A DNA stretch of 12,230 nucleotides from Alphaproteobacteria bacterium (GTDB taxonomy: Bacteria; Pseudomonadota; Alphaproteobacteria; Sneathiellales; Sneathiellaceae). Where the stretch lies: NCBI GenBank assembly GCA_006226265.1, contig SBHH01000091.1:1-12230 (forward strand). Direction: 5' to 3'. This document shows, piece after piece, positions 1-6,283 of this stretch. The position numbers and the translations under genes are program-made. A model generated the notes under the pieces. The model had not been told where the DNA came from and did no database searches. It saw only the letters and a program-made list of their open reading frames with translations. Position 1 is the stretch's first letter; each line of letters opens with the position of its first letter.

Positions 1-525
1 ATTGTTGAGCACCTTGCAGGTCATCCCGGCCCCGAGATCACCAAGGTGGTTGATCTCCTTGCCCATCGCTCTGAAAACCGGCATCAGCGTATCGACTTCA
101 AGCGCCTCACCGCCGATCATGAAAGTAAGAGTCGCATTTTCCGCGCCGATTGGCGCGCCGGACATCGGGGCGTCCACAAGGGCCGTATCCACCGGAATAC
201 GTCCCCGCAACTCCAGCATCTGGCGCGGCGACAGGGTGGAACTGATCACCAGGATTTCAGGGTTTGTTTCACCGCTGAAAAGGCCATTTTCGCCAAAACA
301 GAGAACCTCTGTCTGGTGCCAGTCACGCACGACGGAAATGACAACCGGACATGTTTTTGCAAGTTCCGCGGCGGATTTCACAAGATGGGATGCAAAATCA
401 CCGAATTCATCCAGCGGGCGGACGTCATAGCCTTTTACCCGGAAATCCGCTTTTTGAAGATTTATCGCCATGGGAAGACCCATCGCGCCGCAACCGGCGA
501 TGCCTACTCTTAGTTTTTCTGGCAT
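1..525 (-). CDS. NAD(P)-dependent beta-hydroxyacid dehydrogenase (3-hydroxyisobutyrate dehydrogenase / tartronate semialdehyde reductase family), partial
   Basis: The gene runs leftward and its 3' end lies outside the window; 175 codons are visible of a usual 290-300. The protein begins MPEKLRVGIAGCGAMGLPMA. It shows the N-terminal Rossmann dinucleotide motif GCGAMG (residues 11-16), the family substrate-binding motif DAPMSG (118-123) and GAGMTCKVLNN, in which Lys171 is the expected catalytic lysine and Asn174/Asn175 follow. The window ends exactly at Asn175. The family oxidises 3-hydroxyisobutyrate or reversibly reduces tartronate semialdehyde and related semialdehydes in the cytoplasm. Substrate cannot be decided from this half. 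A role in making glycerate is an inference from the glycerate kinase about 2.8 kb away. The ATG at 525-523 has a strong AGGAGG (531-536, minus strand) 5 bases upstream, which fixes the start. Confidence 0.92.
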   Translation of the reverse strand, partial: MPEKLRVGIAGCGAMGLPMAINLQKADFRVKGYDVRPLDEFGDFASHLVKSAAELAKTCPVVISVVRDWHQTEVLCFGENGLFSGETNPEILVISSTLSPRQMLELRGRIPVDTALVDAPMSGAPIGAENATLTFMIGGEALEVDTLMPVFRAMGKEINHLGDLGAGMTCKVLNN

Positions 526-540
526 CTATTCCTCCTATTT

Positions 541-569
541 GGTCCGATGGAGCCCTCGGGCAGCGGACC
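541..569 (-). promoter_or_regulatory. Inverted repeat / hairpin in the leader of the left-edge dehydrogenase
   Basis: GGTCCG (541-546) pairs perfectly with CGGACC (564-569). Inside it a second short pairing, GCC with GGC around CTCG (552-561), extends the structure. In the leftward mRNA the hairpin would end 4 bases before the AGGAGG Shine-Dalgarno (531-536). It could be a structured leader that affects translation, or the DNA-level palindrome could be an operator. There is no U-run after it, so it is not a terminator. The pairing is seen directly; its function is inferred. Confidence 0.4.
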
Positions 570-601
570 CGCATCAACAAATATATAAGCTGCCTTGTCC
601 C

Positions 602-631
602 ACTATAAACGAGCGATGAAAGAAAAGTCAT
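602..631 (-). promoter_or_regulatory. Candidate sigma-70-type promoter for the left-edge dehydrogenase
   Basis: On the minus strand, ATGACT (626-631) and TATAGT (602-607) are separated by 18 bases and match the -35 and -10 consensus at 4/6 and 5/6 positions. This would start transcription near base 595 and give a leader of about 70 bases. Other AT-rich hexamers nearby, such as TATATT at 580-585, have no good -35 partner. The call rests on consensus matching only. Confidence 0.35.
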
Positions 632-674
632 CCCCCGCAAAGTGGCCCCGCCGTTTCACCGGGAATGGTCCTTT

Positions 675-703
675 TTTTGAACCCATTTATCCTCCATTAT
701 AAT
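675..703 (+). promoter_or_regulatory. Candidate sigma-70-type promoter for the molybdopterin oxidoreductase gene
   Basis: A perfect TATAAT is present at 698-703. Upstream, TTTTGA (675-680) lies at 17-base spacing and TTGAAC (677-682) at 15-base spacing; both are only partial -35 matches. Transcription would start near 710, about 34 bases before the ATG at 744. The rest of 526-743 holds no gene that I can support. Confidence 0.45.
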
Positions 704-743
704 TGGGAATTCAGTATGGCCATTTTGTGAAAAGGAATGCGAT

Positions 744-2774
744 ATGTCCGTTGAACGCGCCAGTGTCTGTCCGCTCGATTGTCCCGATACCTGCAGCCTG
801 ACCGTCACGGTCGAGGGCGGCGAGGTCCGGAAAGTCAGAGGATCGATGGCCAATCCGGTCACCAACGGCGTGGTCTGCAACAAGGTCGCGCGCTCTTACC
901 CGGATTTCGTACATGGCGAAAACCGCCTGACACATCCGTTGAAACGGACCGGTCCGAAAGGCGGCAATGAGTTTGAGCGGATCAGCTGGGATGAAGCACT
1001 TGATGAAATCTACACGCGCTTTTCCGGGATTATTGACGAATATGGACCTCAGGCCATTACCCCCTATAATTATGCCGGGCCGCACGGGATGCTGGCCGGC
1101 GGATCGATGGACATGCGGTTTTTCCACCGGCTCGGGGCGAGCCTTCTCTTTCGCCGGGCGCTCTGCGGCGGTGTGAAATCGGAAGCCTACAAGGGAACCT
1201 TCGGTACAACGGCGGCCATGCAGCCGGAGCAATGCGAAAATTCAAAGCTTATCGTTGTCTGGGGCAATAACGTCACCTATTGCAACCTGCATCTTGCGCC
1301 CATCATCAAGCGGGCGAAGGCGAAGGGCGCGAAGCTTGTGGTGATCGATCCCAAACGCATCAAGATAGCCGAGCAGGCTGATATGTATCTGCCCGTGCGG
1401 CCCGGCATGGATATCATGCTCGCCTTCGCCATTGCGCTGGAACTGGAGCGGACGGGCGCCTTCGACCCCGCCTTTATCGAGGCACATGTTCTGGGTGCCG
1501 ACGAATTTATGGCAGAGGCCCATAAATTCACAATCGAGGAAGCGGCGGAAAAGTCCGGTGTGTCCCTCGAAGATATTATCGCCTTTGCAAGGCTATATAA
1601 GGAAAGCAGTCCCGCCGCCATTGCGGTCGGCAACGGGATCGAGCGGAACCGAAATGGCGGCAACGGCATCCGGGCGATTTTCGCGCTGCCCGCTCTTACC
1701 GGCAAGTTCGGTCTTTCCGGCGGCGGTGTCGTTGGCGGATCGGGCAACCTCTTCCCGAAAACGATCTCGAAGCTGCAGCGGCCCGACCTGGTGCCGGAAG
1801 GCACGCGCACGCTCAATATCATCGATATCGGCCATCATCTGGTGGCAGAAGATCTTGATATCCCCTTGAAGGGCGTTTTCATCTATAACCATAATCCGGT
1901 TGTCGTCTCGCCGGACCAGAATGTCACGAAGCTGGGTCTTTCGCGCGAGGATATTTTCATCGTCGGCTGCGATGTCGCGATGACGGACAGTATGAAATAT
2001 TGCGATATCGTCCTGCCCGCCGCGACGCATTTCGAGCATGACGATATTTTCTGCGCCTATGGACAGCCTTACCTGCAACGCGCAGAAAAGGTGATCGAGC
2101 CGGTCGGAGAAGCTCTTCCCAATACGGAAATTTTCCGCCGTCTTGCCGCCCGCTTCGGCTTTAACGAGGATATCTTCAAGGCAACCGACAAGGAGCTGAT
2201 CGACGATGCCATCGATGGCAACGATCCGCGCCTTAAAGGCATGCGGCCGAGCGAAATTCCGATCGGTACCGCCCTCTCGATGGAGGATGAAACTTTGCGG
2301 GAGACAGTACTCTTCGACAATGTCACCCCCTCCACGCCGAGCGGCAGGATTGAGCTTAAATCCGCCTACCTTCGGGATATGTTCGGTCAGGAACTGCCGG
2401 TTTACCATCCGGTCGAAGATGAGTTCCCGCTCAGTCTTGTAACCCCTTCCTCCAACAAGATGATCACCTCGACTTTCGGCGGGCTTAAAGTGAATGACAA
2501 GACGCCGGTGCTGGAGATGAACCCGGTCGATGCGGCATCGCGCAATCTTGAAGACGGCGCAACAGTCCGGCTTCATAACCGGCTTGGCGAAGTCTTCCTA
2601 CCGCTTAAAATTACCGATGACGTGCGGCCGGGAGTGATCTATTCTCCGAAGGGATCCTGGTTCAGGACGACCCCCAATAACCAGACGGTCTCGGCCCTTG
2701 CGCCGACAACCAAGGCGGATTTGTCCGAAGGGGCCTGTTTTAATGATTGCCGGGTGGAAGTTACTGCCGCCTGA
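744..2774 (+). CDS. Molybdopterin (bis-MGD) oxidoreductase with N-terminal 4Fe-4S site, substrate unknown
   Basis: This 676-residue protein belongs to the DMSO-reductase superfamily. The N-terminus has a Cys-x3-Cys-x3-Cys pattern (Cys9, Cys13, Cys17) with a fourth Cys at 45, the usual ligands of a 4Fe-4S cluster. The molybdopterin domain follows, and a C-terminal dinucleotide-binding domain begins near residue 560 (LVTPSSNKMI). Cys141, in ALCGGVKSE, is the likely molybdenum ligand. It is followed by Gly-Gly rather than the His seen after the Cys/Sec ligand in formate dehydrogenases, which argues against formate as substrate. No Tat signal is visible, so the enzyme is probably cytoplasmic. Length and motifs recall the orphan B. 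subtilis YoaE/YyaE type (from memory). No electron-transfer or membrane subunit is encoded nearby. The start has AAAGGA 7 bases upstream. Confidence 0.93.
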   Translation: MSVERASVCPLDCPDTCSLTVTVEGGEVRKVRGSMANPVTNGVVCNKVARSYPDFVHGENRLTHPLKRTGPKGGNEFERISWDEALDEIYTRFSGIIDEYGPQAITPYNYAGPHGMLAGGSMDMRFFHRLGASLLFRRALCGGVKSEAYKGTFGTTAAMQPEQCENSKLIVVWGNNVTYCNLHLAPIIKRAKAKGAKLVVIDPKRIKIAEQADMYLPVRPGMDIMLAFAIALELERTGAFDPAFIEAHVLGADEFMAEAHKFTIEEAAEKSGVSLEDIIAFARLYKESSPAAIAVGNGIERNRNGGNGIRAIFALPALTGKFGLSGGGVVGGSGNLFPKTISKLQRPDLVPEGTRTLNIIDIGHHLVAEDLDIPLKGVFIYNHNPVVVSPDQNVTKLGLSREDIFIVGCDVAMTDSMKYCDIVLPAATHFEHDDIFCAYGQPYLQRAEKVIEPVGEALPNTEIFRRLAARFGFNEDIFKATDKELIDDAIDGNDPRLKGMRPSEIPIGTALSMEDETLRETVLFDNVTPSTPSGRIELKSAYLRDMFGQELPVYHPVEDEFPLSLVTPSSNKMITSTFGGLKVNDKTPVLEMNPVDAASRNLEDGATVRLHNRLGEVFLPLKITDDVRPGVIYSPKGSWFRTTPNNQTVSALAPTTKADLSEGACFNDCRVEVTAA

Positions 2775-2796
2775 AGAATAAAAAGGGAGAGTTTGA

Positions 2797-3198
2797 ATGC
2801 CTGACGTTCATGCCACCGGCGGCTGTCTTTGCGGCGGCGTGCGATATGAAATCAATGTTCCGCTGACACCGGTCTGCGTCTGCCATTGCAGGCAATGCCG
2901 CCAGACTTCCGGTTACCAGCTTGGCTTCAGCAATTGCATGGAGGAGGATATGTCCTTTGTGAAGCAAGGCACCCTTCAATGGTATGCCTCGTCCGAAAAG
3001 GGGCGGCGGGGTTTTTGCAATAATTGCGGATCGACCCTTTTCTGGCGGAGCGTTGATGGCGGCGAAATGGATATCGCCGCAGGCTCACTCGACGAGCCGA
3101 CCGGTCTCAAGACGGAAGAGCATATCTTCACCGAGTTCAAAGGCGATTATTACGAGATCGACGACGGCATGCCACAGCATCTCCGGGGCCGGAGATAG
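2797..3198 (+). CDS. GFA / CENP-V-like zinc-binding protein
   Basis: This small 133-residue protein has the cysteine layout of the GFA (glutathione-dependent formaldehyde-activating enzyme) fold. Cys10 and Cys12 (GGCLCGG) pair with Cys74 and Cys77 (FCNNCGS) for the structural zinc. Cys29, Cys31 and Cys34 (VCVCHCRQC) form the second zinc site. The founding member was described as joining formaldehyde to glutathione, but that activity is disputed and most family members have no known reaction. It lies 22 bases after the molybdoenzyme stop and has a clear AAGGGAGA Shine-Dalgarno (2783-2790), so the two genes are very probably co-transcribed. A link with formaldehyde or C1 metabolism is possible but not shown by the sequence. 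Confidence 0.9.
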   Translation: MPDVHATGGCLCGGVRYEINVPLTPVCVCHCRQCRQTSGYQLGFSNCMEEDMSFVKQGTLQWYASSEKGRRGFCNNCGSTLFWRSVDGGEMDIAAGSLDEPTGLKTEEHIFTEFKGDYYEIDDGMPQHLRGRR

Positions 3199-3285
3199 GT
3201 TTAAAATCATCGCCTTCCATCATTTCCCTCTGGTCATGGCCTCTGTCCTTTCGTAAAAGATGAGGCGCATGCCAACGGGGGATCC

Positions 3286-4560
3286 ATGATAGAAAAACCG
3301 GAAGAATTTCTGAAAGAGCTGTTTGCGGCGGCGGTCGCGGCGGCCGATCCGCTTGTGACGCTCGCGCCATTTCTTCCCGAACCGCCCAAGGGCCGGACCA
3401 TCGTCATCGGGGCGGGCAAGGCTGCGGCCTCCATGGCGAAAGCGGTGGAGGATCACTGGCAAGGCCCGATCGAGGGCCTCGTCATAACCCGATATGAGCA
3501 TGGCCTGCCGTTATCCCGCATCAAGGTAGTGGAGGCAGGACATCCCGTGCCGGACACGGAAGGGGCCAGGGCCGCCGACGATATCCTGAAACTTCTCGAA
3601 GGCCTCTCGCAAGACGATCTCGTTCTCTGCCTTATTTCCGGCGGCGGATCGTCACTGCTTGCGAAGCCGGGCGAGGGGATCGCGCTTGACGAAAAGAAGG
3701 CGGTGACGAAGGCGCTTCTTGCCTCCGGCGCCAATATCACGGAGATGAATACGCTTCGAAAGCATCTCTCGGCGATCAAGGGGGGCAGGCTCGCCGTCGC
3801 GGCCTATCCCGCCAGAACCGTCACCTTGATGATTTCCGATGTGCCGGGCGATGATCCGGCGGTAATCGCCTCCGGCCCCACGGTACCGGATACAACGAGC
3901 GTTTCGGACGCGCGCGCCGTGCTGGAAAAATACGGGATCGAGATTTCATCGGCCGTTGCCGCATTCCTGGAAACAGCCGCCGCGGAAACTCCGCCCGCCG
4001 GTCATCCCGCTTTCAAGATAACCACCCAAAGCATGGTCGCGACGCCGCAGGCAAGCCTGCAGGCCGCCACGCGCCTCGCAGCCGAGAAGGGGATTACCCC
4101 GGTCGTTCTTGGCGACAGCATCGAGGGGGAAGCGCAGGATGTCGCCGCCGTCATGGCCGCCATCGCGCGGCAGGTGAAGCTCCATGACCAGCCGATGAAA
4201 AAGCCCTGCGTCCTTATTTCAGGGGGCGAGACGACAGTGACCGTCCGGAGCAGCGAAGGCACGCCCGGTCGGGGCGGGCGCAACTGCGAATTTCTTCTGG
4301 CTCTCGCGCTGCAGCTTGGCGGGATGGAGGGGGTCTATGCCCTTGCCGCCGATACGGACGGCATTGACGGGACGGAAGATAACGCGGGAGCAATTTATAC
4401 GCCGGAGAGCGTGAACCGTGCCGCAAATGAGGGGCTGGAGGCCAAAGACTTCCTCGCCCGGCACGACAGCTATTCCTTCTTCGCTTCTCTCGGCGACCTC
4501 ATCAAGACGGGGCCGACGCGCACCAACGTCAATGATTTCCGCGCGATCCTGATTTTATAA
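3286..4560 (+). CDS. Glycerate 2-kinase, MOFRL/DUF4147 family
   Basis: The 424-residue protein is full length for the family that phosphorylates D-glycerate with ATP to 2-phosphoglycerate (GckA/TtuD type), a cytoplasmic step that links serine, glyoxylate or tartrate degradation to glycolysis. Visible motifs are GRTIVIGAGKAAASMAKAVE near residues 36-55, the glycine-rich LISGGGSS at 116-123, KHLSAIKGGRLA starting at Lys159, SDVPGDDPAVIASGPTVPD, GGETTVTV, and the C-terminal MOFRL signature GPTRTNVNDFRAILIL ending the protein. The ATG is preceded by GGGGGA (3277-3282). The gene follows the GFA gene after an 87-base gap in which I see no clear promoter or terminator, so it may belong to the same transcript. 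Its stop codon touches the stop of the convergent regulator gene. Confidence 0.93.
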   Translation: MIEKPEEFLKELFAAAVAAADPLVTLAPFLPEPPKGRTIVIGAGKAAASMAKAVEDHWQGPIEGLVITRYEHGLPLSRIKVVEAGHPVPDTEGARAADDILKLLEGLSQDDLVLCLISGGGSSLLAKPGEGIALDEKKAVTKALLASGANITEMNTLRKHLSAIKGGRLAVAAYPARTVTLMISDVPGDDPAVIASGPTVPDTTSVSDARAVLEKYGIEISSAVAAFLETAAAETPPAGHPAFKITTQSMVATPQASLQAATRLAAEKGITPVVLGDSIEGEAQDVAAVMAAIARQVKLHDQPMKKPCVLISGGETTVTVRSSEGTPGRGGRNCEFLLALALQLGGMEGVYALAADTDGIDGTEDNAGAIYTPESVNRAANEGLEAKDFLARHDSYSFFASLGDLIKTGPTRTNVNDFRAILIL

Positions 4561-5136
4561 CTAGAGCGCTTTGCCCATCAGCACCATGAGAAGGGCGCGG
4601 GCCGGTTCCGATCCATCATTCGCGATCACATGCGGCTGATCGGCGGCATAGCGCGCGGTTTCCCCTTCGCGAACCGGGCTCGTCTCATCTCCCGCCGTGA
4701 CGGTAAGTTCGCCCGACAGAACGGTCAAATGCTCGCTCGTCCGCGCATTATGCGGCTTTGACGTCATCTTGCCGCTGGGCCTGATGCTGACCTCATACCA
4801 TTCCGTATCGTTCACAAGGCTCGCCGGGCCCAGCACTTTCAGGCTGTACTGCCCCTTCGCGTCGTTGAGGACGGGAATGGCCGCGCCGCTCGCGACCGTC
4901 AGGCTGTGCCCCGGCTCATCGCCCCGGATGATATCGTCAATGGTCTCGCCAAGCGCCTCGGCCAGCCGCCAGACGGTGGCAAGGGTCGGGTTGGTTTCGT
5001 TCCGCTCGATCTGCGACAGCATGGACTTCGACACGCCGCACACCGCCGCGAGCTGATCGAGGGTTAGATGCTTCTCTTTCCGGAGGCGGTTGATGGTCTG
5101 GCCGACGGCCGGAGGATTATTAAGACGATCTGACAT
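4561..5136 (-). CDS. XRE-family transcriptional regulator with C-terminal cupin domain
   Basis: The 191-residue protein has an N-terminal XRE helix-turn-helix at about residues 10-65, with the segment LTLDQLAAVCGVSKSMLSQI carrying the two DNA-binding helices. A cupin beta-barrel follows at about 105-185, including HNARTSEHLTVLSGELTV and a second half with DQPHVIANDG. Such proteins commonly sense a small metabolite through the cupin and control an adjacent catabolic operon (PuuR is a known example). Here the gene is divergent from tdh-kbl and shares an 88-base AT-rich region with it, so control of threonine degradation, and autoregulation, is the natural inference. The Shine-Dalgarno is weak (CGGA within TCGGAAAA just before the ATG). 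The ligand is unknown. Confidence 0.92.
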   Translation of the reverse strand: MSDRLNNPPAVGQTINRLRKEKHLTLDQLAAVCGVSKSMLSQIERNETNPTLATVWRLAEALGETIDDIIRGDEPGHSLTVASGAAIPVLNDAKGQYSLKVLGPASLVNDTEWYEVSIRPSGKMTSKPHNARTSEHLTVLSGELTVTAGDETSPVREGETARYAADQPHVIANDGSEPARALLMVLMGKAL

Positions 5137-5224
5137 TTTTCCGATTGACAGGAATTAAATCCAATATATTTTACAAAATACAGTATAACGGATTTTTTTC
5201 CAATTACCAGAAAATAGGTGCATC
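5137..5224. promoter_or_regulatory. Divergent AT-rich promoter/operator region between the XRE-cupin gene and tdh
   Basis: This 88-base gap is much richer in A+T than its flanks. It holds TATTTT-AC-AAAATA, a perfect inverted repeat with 6-base arms (5167-5180), overlapped by ATAC-A-GTAT (5178-5186). Several -10-like hexamers lie in the same stretch: TATAAC (5184-5189) on the plus strand, and TATACT (5182-5187) and TAAAAT (5168-5173) on the minus strand. None has a good -35 at correct spacing, so the exact promoters cannot be fixed. A regulator bound at the palindromes would cover both start regions. The palindromes are seen; operator function is inferred. Confidence 0.5.
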
Positions 5225-6283
5225 ATGTTTGCAATTGCCAAAACCGAAGCGGCCAGGGGGATCTGGTCGGCCTCTCCACATCTGCCGGAAGCTCCGGCGC
5301 GGGGCATGGTGGTTGTGGACGTCATGGCCGCCGGTATCTGCGGCACCGACTATCATATCTATAGCTGGGATGCCTGGTCGGCGGGCCGGGTGCCGACGCC
5401 GATGGTGATCGGTCATGAGTTTGTCGGCCGCATCGCCGCTGTTGGTGAAGGGGTCACGGGCTTCCGCATTGGGGAGCGGGTCTCGGCGGAATGCCATATC
5501 GCCTGCGGCGAATGCCGCTTCTGCCGGACGGGCAACTCCCATATTTGCGAACGGACGAGCATTATCGGCGTCGATCGCCCCGGCGCCTTTGCCGAGCAGG
5601 TAACGGTGCCCGCGAGCAATCTCTGGCATGTGCCGGATGCCATTCCGGACAAGCATGCCGCCGTCTTCGATCCGGTCGGAAATGCAATGCATATGGTCTC
5701 GACCGCCAGGGTGACGGCTAAAAATGTGCTGGTGGTGGGCGGCGGCCCCATCGGTCTTTTTGCCGCCGCCATCGCGAAATCCCATGGCGCAAGAACTGTT
5801 ACCCTGCAGGAACCGAACCAGGCGCGCGCGGCCATTGCGGCCAGCCTTGATCTCGATCTTGTCTTGAACCCCCGTGATCCGGGCGCGAAAGAGGCGCTTC
5901 TCTCCCTCACGAACGGGGAGGGACCGGACGTCATTCTGGAAGTGAGCGGCAATGCGGCCGCGATCAATGCCGCCCTTGATATTGCGGCGCCGGGCGCGAC
6001 CGTCGCACTTCTCGGCATTCCCGCCAATCCGGTGGAAATCGATTTGGGCGCCAAGGTCGTGATGAAGGGGATCAGTCTTTTGGGGGTAACCGGGCGGCGG
6101 ATGTATGAAACCTGGTATCAGGTGGAGGCCTTCATGCTGAAAAATCCCGATCTGATGGACAAGGTCATTACCCATGTCCTGCCCGCATCCGACTTCCATC
6201 ACGGCTTTGAGTTGATGGATGAAGGCGCCTGCGGCAAGATCGTCCTTGACTTTCAGGCAATCGGGCAAAGGTTATCGGCATGA
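5225..6283 (+). CDS. tdh: L-threonine 3-dehydrogenase
   Basis: The 352-residue protein is a zinc-containing medium-chain dehydrogenase that oxidises L-threonine with NAD+ to 2-amino-3-ketobutyrate. It follows E. coli Tdh closely along its length. Catalytic-zinc ligands are Cys39 (AGICGTD), His64 and Glu65 (IGHEFVG). The structural-zinc cysteines are Cys94, Cys97, Cys100 and Cys108 (CGECRFCRTGNSHIC). The Rossmann motif is VVGGGPIGLFAAAIAK, and the C-terminal half has GRRMYETWYQ, a stretch typical of threonine dehydrogenases rather than other alcohol dehydrogenases. An AGGTG (5216-5220) precedes the ATG. The last bases overlap the start of kbl as ATGA, which confirms that the two enzymes act in one pathway. 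Probably controlled by the divergent XRE-cupin protein. Confidence 0.96.
   Translation: MFAIAKTEAARGIWSASPHLPEAPARGMVVVDVMAAGICGTDYHIYSWDAWSAGRVPTPMVIGHEFVGRIAAVGEGVTGFRIGERVSAECHIACGECRFCRTGNSHICERTSIIGVDRPGAFAEQVTVPASNLWHVPDAIPDKHAAVFDPVGNAMHMVSTARVTAKNVLVVGGGPIGLFAAAIAKSHGARTVTLQEPNQARAAIAASLDLDLVLNPRDPGAKEALLSLTNGEGPDVILEVSGNAAAINAALDIAAPGATVALLGIPANPVEIDLGAKVVMKGISLLGVTGRRMYETWYQVEAFMLKNPDLMDKVITHVLPASDFHHGFELMDEGACGKIVLDFQAIGQRLSA

Noticed and set aside
2..513. Rightward open frames at the left edge
   Set aside because: The leftward frame 525-1 encodes a clear dehydrogenase with Rossmann and catalytic motifs and a strong Shine-Dalgarno. The rightward frames are shadows.
659..678. Possible terminator: weak ACC/GGT pairing before seven T residues
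   Set aside because: There are only three base pairs and no upstream gene to terminate on this strand. The T-run more likely belongs to the promoter region of the molybdoenzyme gene.
744..2774. Formate dehydrogenase assignment for the molybdoenzyme
   Set aside because: The residue after the molybdenum-ligand Cys141 is Gly, not the His expected in formate dehydrogenases, and no partner subunits are encoded nearby.
3238..3268. GCCTC ... GAGGC pairing in the gap before glycerate kinase, and a shared GGCCTCTGTC 10-mer at 11761-11770
   Set aside because: The stem is only five base pairs with a long loop and no T-run. A single shared 10-mer is expected by chance many times in a window of this size.
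5204..6268. Antisense open frame opposite tdh (about 354 codons)
   Set aside because: It is a shadow of tdh. The sense strand has every zinc ligand and the Tdh signature, and the antisense product resembles no family.
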